DNA of 34,591 bases from Hyphomicrobium sp. (GCA_030609245.1 JAUWCP010000002.1:1-34591); one strand, 5' to 3'; numbered from the stretch's first letter, positions 18,512-29,531 are shown. The notes: generated by a model from the sequence alone, not told the origin. A program made the numbers and translations.

Positions 18512-19534
18512 ATGGCTTTGACGCCACTGGAAACGGTCTTACACGGCGGAGACATCGACGCGGCGCGCCAGCAATTTCCTTCAGCGCCTGAGCCGTGGAT
18601 CGACCTGTCGACCGGGATCAATCCCCAAGCCTATCCCCTGCCGAAGCTACGCCCGGAAGATTGGTCGCGACTTCCGCTCAAATCGGACGAATGGTCCCTG
18701 CGCGAGATCGCAGCCCGTCACTATGGCGCTGCCGATCCTTCGATGATCGTTCCGGCGCCTGGGGCACAGTGCCTTATTCAGATCATTCCCCGCCTCGTTG
18801 ATCGGTCAAGCGTGGCGATCCTTGGGCCAACGTTCGGTGAGCATGTTGTTGCTTGGCGGCGTGAAGGGCATGAGACAACCGAGATTAACGACCTTTCGGA
18901 AGCGGGATCGGCGAACGTTATCGTATTGGTCAATCCCGACAACCCGACAGGCCGCACAGTATCTCGGGATACTCTTTGCGGCGTCGCCGGCGCGCTTGCG
19001 CGTCGCAACGGGCTCTTGGTGGTCGACGAAGCTTTTGCTGATGTCATGCCGGAGGGCACCAGCATCGTTCCCGATTTGCCGCCCTCAACCATCGTGCTGC
19101 GATCGTTCGGCAAAGCCTATGGTCTTGCCGGGGCGCGTCTTGGCTTTGCTGTGGCGGACAGAGGTATGGCTTCCAAGCTTGGCGATCGTCTCGGCCCGTG
19201 GGCCGTTTCGGGACCCGCATTGGCTATCGGCAAGGCCGCCCTGGCCGATAAGGATTGGCTTGCTCAATCGCGTGAGCGGCTAGAGAGAGATAGTCAGCGA
19301 CTGGATGCAATTCTGGTTGGAAAGGGTTGCAGCATCGTCGGAGGAACGCCGCTCTTTCGGATCGCGGCTCATCCCAATGCGCAACACATCGCAGAGACGT
19401 TGGGGCGTCACGGTATTCACGTCCGGAGATTTCCCCAACAACCAACATTGCTTCGTTTCGGTCTTCCTGGACCTGCCCAAGACTGGCGGCGACTGCTCGA
19501 AGCGCTCCGCGTCAGTTCAGCGAGCACTGAGTAA
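18512..19534 (+). CDS. cobC: threonine-phosphate decarboxylase (PLP-dependent, CobC of Pseudomonas denitrificans nomenclature)
   Basis: HGGDIDAARQQFPSAPEPWIDLSTGINPQAYP, VNPDNPTGR, VVDEAFADVMPEG, RSFGKAYGLAGARLGF. Confidence 0.93.
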   Translation: MALTPLETVLHGGDIDAARQQFPSAPEPWIDLSTGINPQAYPLPKLRPEDWSRLPLKSDEWSLREIAARHYGAADPSMIVPAPGAQCLIQIIPRLVDRSSVAILGPTFGEHVVAWRREGHETTEINDLSEAGSANVIVLVNPDNPTGRTVSRDTLCGVAGALARRNGLLVVDEAFADVMPEGTSIVPDLPPSTIVLRSFGKAYGLAGARLGFAVADRGMASKLGDRLGPWAVSGPALAIGKAALADKDWLAQSRERLERDSQRLDAILVGKGCSIVGGTPLFRIAAHPNAQHIAETLGRHGIHVRRFPQQPTLLRFGLPGPAQDWRRLLEALRVSSASTE

Positions 19535-19555
19535 GAGTCATGCGACGATGGCAAT

Positions 19556-20287
19556 TCACGCAAATGCTGTGGCCGCTACGATAAGGAACAAGAGGGCCGT
19601 CTCCATTATCTCGATGCTGGCTCCGAGGCAGTCCCCGGTCAATCCGCCGAGCCGGTACTTCCAATAAGCGGCAATAACCACAACGATCACCAACGCGCCG
19701 ATGAGGATGGGGGCCAGCCATGCGCTGATCAATGTGAGCGCTATGCCGTATGCTGCAACACGGGCTCCGGTGATCTCCTGAGAGAAGCGCTCGCCCAGGC
19801 CGCGCGACAAAGGCGGGAGCATCATGCTCCACACGAGTGGCGCCCAACGTGCCCACACCGGCACAAGAATGAGTGCGAGCAGCGCTTGCGATTGTGGGAT
19901 TTGGGCGAGCAATACGAGTTTAGCTATCAACTGCAGCACAATCGCGATCACGCCGTTGGCACCAACGTGCGGATCGTGCGCGACCTCGACAAAGCGATTG
20001 GGCGAGCGATGGGCTGCGCCAAGCGCGTCCGCCACGTCCGCAAGCCCGTCGAGATGCAGGCCGCCTGTGATCCAGACCCAGATGAGGACGCCAAAAAGCG
20101 CGCCGATCCATGGTGAGGCGTAGCCGCCGGCCCAGACGGCAGCAGCGAGTCCAAGCCCTATAATTGCCCCGACGACGGGAAACCACACAGCCGAACGCGC
20201 GAGATCAGCGGGCTCGGAATTACTCACGCGCGGCGTCGGTAACCGGGTGAGAAATTGCAATGCATGAATGAAGCGCCGATGAGTCAT
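19556..20287 (-). CDS. cobV: adenosylcobinamide-GDP ribazoletransferase
   Basis: 243 aa membrane protein; ALQFLTRLPTP, WITGGLHLDGLADVADALGA, VGANGVIAIVLQL. Confidence 0.94.
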   Translation of the reverse strand: MTHRRFIHALQFLTRLPTPRVSNSEPADLARSAVWFPVVGAIIGLGLAAAVWAGGYASPWIGALFGVLIWVWITGGLHLDGLADVADALGAAHRSPNRFVEVAHDPHVGANGVIAIVLQLIAKLVLLAQIPQSQALLALILVPVWARWAPLVWSMMLPPLSRGLGERFSQEITGARVAAYGIALTLISAWLAPILIGALVIVVVIAAYWKYRLGGLTGDCLGASIEIMETALLFLIVAATAFA

Positions 20288-20883
20288 GCTTGGACGATCT
20301 CGACAATCTCACCCCAGAAGGATCCCTCTTCACCGGCTTCTACGCGCAGGGTGACACGAGCGCCATGGTCGATTCTCAGGGCCCACAGCGAATTGAATGG
20401 AAAGGCGCATGCCAAAGACAACGCCGCGCGTATTGGTCCTCCATGCGTGACCACAAGCGCGTTCTCGGCGCGGTCTTTTTCTAGGAGCCTGCCCAGCGCA
20501 CGGGCGATCCGTGCTTGAAGAGCCTGCCAGCTCTCGCCATCGGGCGGCCCAGGTGCTTCTGAACTTCGATAAAGCGCGGCTATTGCCTCCGCAATTGCAG
20601 GGTCGGCATTAAGCTCGCTGATCGGCCGCCCATCCCACTCTCCGAAGTCCAGCTCGGACCAATCCGGATCGATGGCCAAATCGAGATGCCGTTCCCGCGC
20701 TAATTTCTCTGCGGGCTCGCGCGCTCTGCGGAGAGGCGAGGACACGACAACGGACCAGTTGCGCCCTGAGGTCTGACGCTCGAACTGCTTCCAGCCGGCT
20801 GCCGACAAGGCGCCGTCGGTCCGTCCAAGCAGGAGGCCTGGCCGATCGGTTTCGCCGTGGCGTATGAGATTGATCAGCGGCAT
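20284..20883 (-). CDS. histidine phosphatase family protein, probable alpha-ribazole phosphatase
   Basis: MPLINLIRHGETDRPGLLLGRTDGALSAAGWKQFE..., VVTHGGPIRAAL. Start moved from 21165 to 20883, because the upstream extension overlaps the DMB phosphoribosyltransferase gene. Confidence 0.88.
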   Translation of the reverse strand: MPLINLIRHGETDRPGLLLGRTDGALSAAGWKQFERQTSGRNWSVVVSSPLRRAREPAEKLARERHLDLAIDPDWSELDFGEWDGRPISELNADPAIAEAIAALYRSSEAPGPPDGESWQALQARIARALGRLLEKDRAENALVVTHGGPIRAALSLACAFPFNSLWALRIDHGARVTLRVEAGEEGSFWGEIVEIVQA

Positions 20884-20893
20884 GGTTCGCGCC

Positions 20894-21985
20894 TCATGGT
20901 TCGCGCCCGTCGACACGGGCCTGATCAAACGTCGCCATTTGTGAATGCAGCGCACAGGCAAGTCGCAAAATCGGGAGCGCGAGTGTCGCGCCAGAGCCCT
21001 CGCCCAGGCGAAGCCCGAGATCAAGAATAGGATCCGCATCGAGCTTATCCAAAACGATGCGGTGACCTGGTTCGGCAGAGCGATGCGAAAAGAGAAGCCA
21101 GGGCCGGCATGATGAATTGATGCGAACGGCCACAAGCGCAGCCACAGACACAATAAAGCCGTCAATTAGAACAGGAATCCGCGCTTGGGACGATGCGATT
21201 ATTGCGCCGACCAGCGCGGCGATTTCCAAGCCACCAACGCAACGCAACACGTCGAGCGGCTCGGTCCCTGACCGTGTCAATTGATACTTGTCGAGCGCCG
21301 CAATGATTACTTTGCTCTTGTGGGCCACCCCCGACTTATCAAGGCCCGCTCCGGCACCAGCGAGATCGCTTGATTGCCGATCAAGCAGCGCCGCTGCAAT
21401 GGCTGCCGCCGATGTCGTGTTCCCGATCCCCATTTCTCCTAAGATGATAAGATCGGAACCGTTCTTGATTGCAAGCGTTGTCGCGCGCCGTCCGGCACTC
21501 AATGCAAATGCCATCTCCTCTTGCGTCATTGCGGGCTCGGATGAAAAATCGCGTGTACCACGGCGCGGTTTGTCGGTCACGACGCCGGGCACTTCGTTTG
21601 CGGCTAACGTGCCGGCATCGATTACATGTAATGGACAACCGAGCTCGCGTGCGAGGACGGAGATTGCGGCACCGCCGTTTGCAAAATTGTGCAGCATCTG
21701 CACTGTCACGGCAGCCGGAAAGGCTGATATGCCTTGTGCTGTGACACCATGATCGCCAGCAAACAGCAATATCGGCGCCGTTGTCGCGCTAGGCAATTCG
21801 GTTTTTTGAAGGGCTGCGAGCTGAATTGCCAAGCGTTCTAAAGCACCGAGTGATCCCGGCGGTTTTGTCAGCGATGTTTGCCGCGCCTCGGCCGCGGCAG
21901 CATGGCTGCGAGATGGAAGCTGACATGCATCCGTTATCCAATCCTCGATCACGTTGATGCCCTTCGTTCCTGCCGGCCAACTCAT
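20894..21985 (-). CDS. cobT: nicotinate-nucleotide--dimethylbenzimidazole phosphoribosyltransferase (CobT; CobU in P. denitrificans)
   Basis: 363 aa; TKPPGSLGALERLAIQLAALQ, FAGDHGVTAQGISAFPAAVT, EMGIGNTTSAAAIAAAL, SHRSAEPGH. Confidence 0.94.
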   Translation of the reverse strand: MSWPAGTKGINVIEDWITDACQLPSRSHAAAAEARQTSLTKPPGSLGALERLAIQLAALQKTELPSATTAPILLFAGDHGVTAQGISAFPAAVTVQMLHNFANGGAAISVLARELGCPLHVIDAGTLAANEVPGVVTDKPRRGTRDFSSEPAMTQEEMAFALSAGRRATTLAIKNGSDLIILGEMGIGNTTSAAAIAAALLDRQSSDLAGAGAGLDKSGVAHKSKVIIAALDKYQLTRSGTEPLDVLRCVGGLEIAALVGAIIASSQARIPVLIDGFIVSVAALVAVRINSSCRPWLLFSHRSAEPGHRIVLDKLDADPILDLGLRLGEGSGATLALPILRLACALHSQMATFDQARVDGREP

Positions 21986-22124
21986 ACTGGACTATTCTTG
22001 GGATTGACGACGGGGCGGACCAGTTTTCCCGCAACGGTCCGCCGTGCTAGTTGACGTGTTGCCAATGGCGATCTCTTTCGCCCGATCGAACGGTTGGTAT
22101 GCTCTGGGAGAGAAGTTTGCAATC

Positions 22125-22880
22125 ATGAAGAAAGTCTTCGTTATCGGGATTGGTGCGGGCAACCCAGATTACATGACGATCCAAGCGATCAACGCGCTCA
22201 ATAGCGTCGATGTGTTCTTTGTCTTCGAGAAGGGCGAGGACAAGGATGACCTCGTTAGAATGCGCAAAGAGATCTGCGATCGCTTCATCAAAGACCGGAA
22301 GTACCGGTTTTTTACAGTTCGCAGCCCGGCACGCGACGCGACGACCCCCTCCTACAAGGCCGGCGTGCAATCGTGGCACCAGGAGAGGGCGGAGATTCTC
22401 AAGTCTTTCATCAAAGACGAGATGCGCGAGGGGGAGTGCGCGGCATTTCTAACCTGGGGTGATCCCACTTTGTACGACAGCACGCTTCGGATCTTGCAAA
22501 ACGTTCGTGGCGACGGTTCGCTGGAGTTTGACTGCGAGATAATTCCTGGCATCAGCAGCATTCAGGCATTGGCCGCGCGGCACAAAGTTGCGCTCAACAC
22601 GATCGGCGAGTCGATCCACATCACCACTGGGCGCAAGCTTGCCGAGGGGCTACCTGACTCCGATAGCGTTATTGTGATGCTTGATTCAGGGGAAGGTCTG
22701 AAAGCCGCGGAAAACGAAGACGTCGATATCTACTGGGGTGCCTACCTCGGCACGGAATACGAGATACTCGTCTCTGGCAAAATGAGCGAGGTTGCAGGCG
22801 ACATTCAGCGCATTCGCAAGCAAGCAAGGGCGGAGCGAGGTTGGATCATGGATACCTATCTGCTGAGGCGCAACTCATAG
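22125..22880 (+). CDS. cobF: precorrin-6A synthase (deacetylating)
   Basis: MKKVFVIGIGAGNPDYMTIQAINALNSVDVFFVFEKGEDKDDLVRMRKEIC..., WGDPTLYDSTLRIL. Start moved from 22044. Confidence 0.94.
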   Translation: MKKVFVIGIGAGNPDYMTIQAINALNSVDVFFVFEKGEDKDDLVRMRKEICDRFIKDRKYRFFTVRSPARDATTPSYKAGVQSWHQERAEILKSFIKDEMREGECAAFLTWGDPTLYDSTLRILQNVRGDGSLEFDCEIIPGISSIQALAARHKVALNTIGESIHITTGRKLAEGLPDSDSVIVMLDSGEGLKAAENEDVDIYWGAYLGTEYEILVSGKMSEVAGDIQRIRKQARAERGWIMDTYLLRRNS

Positions 22881-22892
22881 GGTATCCAGGCC

Positions 22893-22967
22893 TAGAGCAA
22901 GATCGTTCTTGATGGAATCACTCGCCAGGCCCGGGAGGTCTCCAGCAAGAACGTGAATCTTGCTCTA
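22893..22967. repeat. intergenic palindromic element A
   Basis: Inverted arms TAGAGCAAGATCGTTCTTGATGG and CCAGCAAGAACGTGAATCTTGCTCTA; near-complementary over ~23-26 nt with a few mismatches/indels. Confidence 0.85.
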
Positions 22968-22978
22968 AATCAAAAGTG

Positions 22979-23044
22979 TAGAGACTGATTCATGTTTCAC
23001 TTGGACGCGGCGCAAGCGTTTCCAAGTGAAACGATCAGGCTCTA
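22979..23044. repeat. intergenic palindromic element B
   Basis: Arms TAGAGACTGATTCATGTTTCACTTGGA and TCCAAGTGAAACGATCAGGCTCTA; perfect 12-bp core GTTTCACTTGGA/TCCAAGTGAAAC plus TAGAG.CTGAT / ATCAG.CTCTA outer pairing. Confidence 0.85.
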
Positions 23045-23194
23045 GGCGATTTGGAAAGCTGCGTGACGGACGATCGGCGCGCTCAACCCGTTTGAGCGCG
23101 CCAAATAGTTTTCAAAAGCACAGCCTTGCGCTTTTGCCCATTCCCGGCCTGCTTTAGAATCATTGCTGGGAGAAGCGCACTTTAGGAGACGAGG

Positions 23195-24085
23195 ATGGCG
23201 AAGGTGGCGTGGATCGGGCTTGGCGTCATGGGCTACCCCATGGCCGGGCACGTCCTAAAGGCGGGCGGCCACGACGTCGTCGTCTGTAATCGAAGTCGAG
23301 CAAAGGCCGAAGCCTGGGTTGGCGAACATGGCGCAGGGCGTGTGGCTACGACGCCTGCTAAGGCGGCAGACGGTGCCGACATCGTATTGTGTTGCGTTGG
23401 CAACGACGACGACCTGCGCGAAGTAACGACCGGTAAGGATGGCGCCTTTCAATCACTCGCAGCCGGGGCCGTGTTTGTCGATCATACGACAGCGTCTGCC
23501 GAAGTGGCACGCGAACTCCATAAAACCGCACACGATCAGGGCTTCGCCTTCCTCGACGCGCCGGTCTCCGGTGGCCAATCTGGTGCCAAGAACGGAACCC
23601 TCACCGTCATGGTAGGCGGAGACGAGCCGCCTTTTGCGCGCGCCAAGCCAGTGATCTTGCATTATGCGCGCGCGGCCAACCTCGTCGGGCCTTCTGGTTC
23701 TGGACAGCTCACCAAGATGGTCAATCAAATTGCCATTGCTGGCCTGCTTCAGGGGCTCTCCGAAGCGATCAACTTCGCGCAACGATCCGGTCTCGACCTG
23801 GAACTTGTGATGGACACGATCTCGAAAGGCGCCGCCCAGTCCTGGCAGCTCGAAAATCAATGGAGGACCATGAACGAAGGCCGCTTTGACTTCGGTTTCG
23901 CCGTCGATTTAATGCGCAAAGATTTGGCGATATGCCTGGAGGAGGCACGCCGCAACGGGGCAGCACTTCCCGTTACCGCCCTCGTTGATGAATTCTACGC
24001 CGACGTGCAGAACATGGGCGGAAACCGTTGGGATACCTCAAGCTTGATCGCGCGGTTGAGCGCCCACGATCGAGGTCCAGACTAA
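23195..24085 (+). CDS. NAD(P)-dependent oxidoreductase, 3-hydroxyisobutyrate dehydrogenase family
   Basis: 296 aa; [67 protein letters not shown]. Confidence 0.92.
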   Translation: MAKVAWIGLGVMGYPMAGHVLKAGGHDVVVCNRSRAKAEAWVGEHGAGRVATTPAKAADGADIVLCCVGNDDDLREVTTGKDGAFQSLAAGAVFVDHTTASAEVARELHKTAHDQGFAFLDAPVSGGQSGAKNGTLTVMVGGDEPPFARAKPVILHYARAANLVGPSGSGQLTKMVNQIAIAGLLQGLSEAINFAQRSGLDLELVMDTISKGAAQSWQLENQWRTMNEGRFDFGFAVDLMRKDLAICLEEARRNGAALPVTALVDEFYADVQNMGGNRWDTSSLIARLSAHDRGPD

Positions 24086-24104
24086 GAGGCATCACGAGGT
24101 CGCG

Positions 24105-24524
24105 ATGAAGTCCTATCGCAAAGAGCTGTGGTTTGAGATCCAAACGCGCCGGGCCTTCGTAAATATCACGCCCGACGTTGAAACCTGCTTGCGCGAAAGC
24201 GGCGTTGAGGAAGGACTGGTCCTGGTCAATGCCATGCACATCACCGCTTCCGTCTTCATAAACGACGATGAGCGCGGCCTGCATCACGACTACGAGGTCT
24301 GGCTGGAGAGCCTTGCCCCCCATGAGCCTGTGAGCCACTACCACCACAATCGCACGGGTGAGGACAATGCTGATGCGCACCTGAAGCGTCAGGTCATGGG
24401 CCGGGAGGTCGTTGTCGCCATTACGCAGGGCAAGCTCGACTTCGGTCCCTGGGAACAGATCTTCTATGGTGAGTTCGACGGGCGCCGCAGAAAGCGCGTA
24501 CTCGTCAAGATCATTGGCGAGTAG
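24105..24524 (+). CDS. YjbQ family (UPF0047) protein
   Basis: 139 aa; [95 protein letters not shown]. Confidence 0.92.
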   Translation: MKSYRKELWFEIQTRRAFVNITPDVETCLRESGVEEGLVLVNAMHITASVFINDDERGLHHDYEVWLESLAPHEPVSHYHHNRTGEDNADAHLKRQVMGREVVVAITQGKLDFGPWEQIFYGEFDGRRRKRVLVKIIGE

Positions 24525-24572
24525 GATGGCAGGTCCCTACAAGGCGTTCATCCCTAATAAAAGGAGGGAAGC

Positions 24573-24968
24573 ATGGCCAGAACTGCCTTCTATGCCGCGC
24601 TGCTCGTGCTTTTCATAGTGTTCTTGAGCTTTCGCGTTATTGGCTGGCGCCGCTTGAAGAGTGTTGAGCTTGGTCACGGTGAGGATAGCGAGCTTTTGCG
24701 ACGCATGCGGGTGCACGCGAACTTCGCTGAATATGTCCCCTTCACGCTGCTGCTGATGGCGATTGGCGAAAGCATGACGGCACCCCGCCCTCTCATTCAC
24801 GTTGTCGGCCTCACATTAATCGCGGGCCGGCTCATGCACGCCTATGGCCTTTCGCAGACCCCGCACATCTTGCGATTCCGGGTTGGGGGGATCATTCTTA
24901 CATTCACAGCGCTCGCTCTCTCCGCCATCATTTGTCTATCGCTATCGCTGCCGTTTCTGGTTGCTTAG
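24573..24968 (+). CDS. MAPEG family membrane protein
   Basis: 131 aa; ELLRRMRVHANFAEYVPFTLLLMAI, LIAGRLMHAYGLSQ; four hydrophobic segments. Confidence 0.9.
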   Translation: MARTAFYAALLVLFIVFLSFRVIGWRRLKSVELGHGEDSELLRRMRVHANFAEYVPFTLLLMAIGESMTAPRPLIHVVGLTLIAGRLMHAYGLSQTPHILRFRVGGIILTFTALALSAIICLSLSLPFLVA

Positions 24969-25459
24969 GCTTTGGCCGGACGCCCTTCAGTGCCGGCACG
25001 TGCGAACTCCAGCGGCAGGGCAGTCGTGTATTTGATCTGCTCCATAGCGAAGGCAGACGAGACCTTCGCAACCTCGATGCGCGCAATGAGCTTCTTATAG
25101 AAAACATCGTATGCGGCGATGTCGGGCACCACCACGCGCAGCATATAATCGATCTCACCCGACATTCGATAAAACTCGACGACTTCGGGAAAGTCGGTGA
25201 CTGCGCCGTGAAACCGTTCCAGCCAAGCATGGCTGTGTTGATCGGTCTTGATCGAAACGATGACCGTAACGCCGGCGTTCACCTTCAGCGGATCGAGGAT
25301 CGCCGCGCGGCGCTCAATCACACCGGCCTCCTCCAGCTTCTGAATGCGCCGCCAGCATGGTGTCGTGGATAGGCCAACCTCCTTGCCAATTTCGGCGACG
25401 GGACGGGTGCAGTCTTCCTGCAAAATACTCAGGATCTTGATGTCCATTTCATCGAGCAT
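24965..25459 (-). CDS. Lrp/AsnC family transcriptional regulator
   Basis: 164 aa; MLDEMDIKILSILQEDCTRPVAEIGKEVGLSTTPCWRRIQKLEEAGVI winged helix plus RAM-like C-terminal domain. Confidence 0.94.
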   Translation of the reverse strand: MLDEMDIKILSILQEDCTRPVAEIGKEVGLSTTPCWRRIQKLEEAGVIERRAAILDPLKVNAGVTVIVSIKTDQHSHAWLERFHGAVTDFPEVVEFYRMSGEIDYMLRVVVPDIAAYDVFYKKLIARIEVAKVSSAFAMEQIKYTTALPLEFARAGTEGRPAKA

Positions 25460-25557
25460 CGTGTATCTCTATTTGGAAAACTGTTTCGTAATGACCGAAT
25501 AATAGGAGTAAACGTTGCCCATAGGCCTGCAGTCAAGCCCAATATGGGTAAATTTTT

Positions 25558-26202
25558 CTAGTGCGCGTGACGAGATCCATGCGCCGGTCCAAGCATGTGC
25601 TGCACATGACGGCGCAGGCACGGCAACAGCTCCGCCTCAAACCAAGGATGCGCCTTGAGCCAGCCGTTGTTGCGCCAAGAAGGATGCGGCAGCGGGAGAA
25701 TGCGGCACGGTCCAGGTCGATCGCATATCTCACGCCATGCACGCACGGTTTCCGTTACACTTGAGCCGGCAGACGCCCCGAGATGCCATCGCTGCGCGTA
25801 GCCGCCAATGAGCAGCATCAATTCAATTTGCGGCAGCTGATCGAACAGCCGCGATCGCCAACGCCGCGCGCACTCAGGCCGCGGCGGCAGATCGCCACCG
25901 TTCGTGTCCTGACCGGGATAGCAGAAACCCATGGGGATGATCGCCACCCGGCCAACGTCATAGAACTCGTCGTCCGTGACGCCCATCCAGGCGCGCAACC
26001 GCTCACCAGATGGATCGGTGAATGGCACTCCAGAAGCATGTACCCGCGTTCCAGGGGCCTGACCTACGACCGCGATCCGCGCGGTCTTGCTCACCCGAAG
26101 GACAGGCCGCGGTGCGTGCGGCAACGGCTCGCGGTCGGGCTCTTCAACGCAGACCCGGCAAGCGCGAACTTCGGCAAGAAGACTGTCGAGGCTTGAGGCC
26201 AT
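25558..26202 (-). CDS. uracil-DNA glycosylase family protein
   Basis: 214 aa; LLAEVRACRVC, IAVVGQAPGTRVHASGVPFTDPSGERLRAWMG, LPLPHPSWRNNGWLK. Confidence 0.87.
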   Translation of the reverse strand: MASSLDSLLAEVRACRVCVEEPDREPLPHAPRPVLRVSKTARIAVVGQAPGTRVHASGVPFTDPSGERLRAWMGVTDDEFYDVGRVAIIPMGFCYPGQDTNGGDLPPRPECARRWRSRLFDQLPQIELMLLIGGYAQRWHLGASAGSSVTETVRAWREICDRPGPCRILPLPHPSWRNNGWLKAHPWFEAELLPCLRRHVQHMLGPAHGSRHAH

Positions 26203-26212
26203 AGCTCATCAC

Positions 26213-26956
26213 TTAGACGTCAATAATCATGCCATCTTCGGCAACGAGAACACGCGGATCGCGAACCTCGCTACACTTTGCCAGCATCTCTGTGCCCATG
26301 TGTGTCAGCATTACGCGTTTGGCGCCAAGCTGATCGAGATGCTTTTCGATCTCGCGCCACGTCATATGATAGCCCCTCGGCTCGTTGAAACCGAAACACT
26401 CTGCGATAAACAGGTCGGCGCCATTAGCGGCTGTGATGAGGCTTTCCACCCACTCGGTATCGCCGGAAAAGCTCACGATCTTACCGCCTGTTTCAATGCG
26501 CAAAGCATAGGGTGGCGCCCCTGATGGATGGCGGACCTCGTAAGGCGTAACGCGAACGGGACCGACTTCGATTGACTCGCCTTGCGTGTATTCGATGAAG
26601 CGCAACTCGAAGCGGCGCTCGACTTTGGCCGAACCGGGAAAAAGCGCTTCTGCCGCCGTGACAACCCGCTCCTCGATGCCGGCCGGTCCCGTAATTGTGA
26701 GCGGCCGCGTTCGTCGCGTCACGTGATGCGAATGGATCATCCACCACACCAGCCCTGAAAAGTGGTCGCCGTGAAGGTGCGAGATAAATATTGAGGAGAC
26801 GCGCTGAGGATCCAGTCCCAAGCGCTGCATACCGATGAGGCTGGTCGCGCCACAATCGATGAGGAACTCCTCGCCAGCCATAGCGACATGGAAACAGGTT
26901 TGCAGTCGCCCGCCGGAGCCGAACGCGTCGCCTGACCCGACGACAGTAAGCTTCAT
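26213..26956 (-). CDS. MBL-fold metallo-hydrolase (ribonuclease Z/arylsulfatase-like)
   Basis: MKLTVVGSGDAFGSGGRLQTCFHV..., FISHLHGDHFSGL, SFSGDTEWVESLI, VMLTHMGTEML. Track start 26980; MKLTVV start preferred. Confidence 0.88.
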   Translation of the reverse strand: MKLTVVGSGDAFGSGGRLQTCFHVAMAGEEFLIDCGATSLIGMQRLGLDPQRVSSIFISHLHGDHFSGLVWWMIHSHHVTRRTRPLTITGPAGIEERVVTAAEALFPGSAKVERRFELRFIEYTQGESIEVGPVRVTPYEVRHPSGAPPYALRIETGGKIVSFSGDTEWVESLITAANGADLFIAECFGFNEPRGYHMTWREIEKHLDQLGAKRVMLTHMGTEMLAKCSEVRDPRVLVAEDGMIIDV

Positions 26957-27048
26957 GGCTGCCTCATGATCTGCCTTCACACCTCAGTTTTCCGCCCTTC
27001 TTGGCGGGGCGGCAATTCTAAAACTTGCCTGAATGTTCTTATCCCTCT

Positions 27049-27660
27049 TTACGCCTTGGCACTCCGTCGGACAGAAACCTCGTCGTGCCAGCGCGCGACA
27101 TTGGCATGCCCGTCCCGCCACTCCAAGTGCGCCGGCTTCATGAAGTCGATTGCGACAAGGGCAGTGATATCGGCGATCGAATAATCTTCGCCGGCGATAT
27201 AGTGATGCCGGGCCAGAACTTCATCCAGCAGCCCGAACATCCAATGCACCTTCGGTTTGTTTGCTTCACCCCAGGGTGCCACTTGTGGTGATTCAAGGTG
27301 CGCCATTTTCGGGTTCAAATGGCGGAAGACATGCGCAACCGCAGCGAAGAGCCCCTGCTCTACGCGACGGTTCCACATTTCGACGTTTGCCCTGCCGGCC
27401 GCGCCGCGCCCGAGAAGCGCCGGCTCTGGGTGCAACTCCTCAAAGTAGCGGCAAATAGCGACCGACTCCGCGATTGCCGTACCGTCATCGAGGAGCAATA
27501 CCGGCACGCGCTGCATAGGATTGATGGCCGTGAATTCCGGGGTCTTCAGGTCGCCCGCCATGAGATCGATCCCCTCGAAGGGTATTTCGATCCCCTTCTC
27601 CGTGAGAAAGATACGAACACGACGGGGATTAGGTGCCTTGCGCGTCCCGATGATCCGCAT
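27049..27660 (-). CDS. glutathione S-transferase family protein
   Basis: MRIIGTRKAPNPRRVRIFLTEKGIEIPFEGIDLMAGDLKTPEFTAINPMQRVPVLLLDDGTAIAESVAICRYFEELHPEPALLG. Track start 27732; MRIIG start preferred. Confidence 0.91.
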   Translation of the reverse strand: MRIIGTRKAPNPRRVRIFLTEKGIEIPFEGIDLMAGDLKTPEFTAINPMQRVPVLLLDDGTAIAESVAICRYFEELHPEPALLGRGAAGRANVEMWNRRVEQGLFAAVAHVFRHLNPKMAHLESPQVAPWGEANKPKVHWMFGLLDEVLARHHYIAGEDYSIADITALVAIDFMKPAHLEWRDGHANVARWHDEVSVRRSAKA

Positions 27661-27914
27661 CGGATGAGTATTACTCGCCGCTAAAGGGACTCGATTTTGA
27701 GTGAGCGTAACCGTCGGGAAAGCAACCCACAATGCGTGTTGAGGTCGTTGAGGTTGTCAACGCCATCGCCCAAGGCAATTTGGGTTGCATCAGCTCCGTC
27801 CCGCCAGAAAACGTTAATAAGCACTTAGTTAGGGATTCCGGCACAGATTGAGTTCGAAGTCTGGTCACGCCGACAGCGCGGCCGGTCCTTCGGGGATTCG
27901 GTACGGCAGCTAAT

Positions 27915-29531
<1,617 letters not shown>

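Noticed and set aside
20884-21165. N-terminal extension of the ribazole phosphatase ORF
   Set aside because: Overlaps the C-terminal coding region of the DMB phosphoribosyltransferase; the phosphatase fold begins at MPLINLIRHGE (20883).
23042-23251. 69 aa minus-strand ORF between the palindromes and the HIBADH-like gene
   Set aside because: Partly overlaps the start of the dehydrogenase, no motif, likely spurious.
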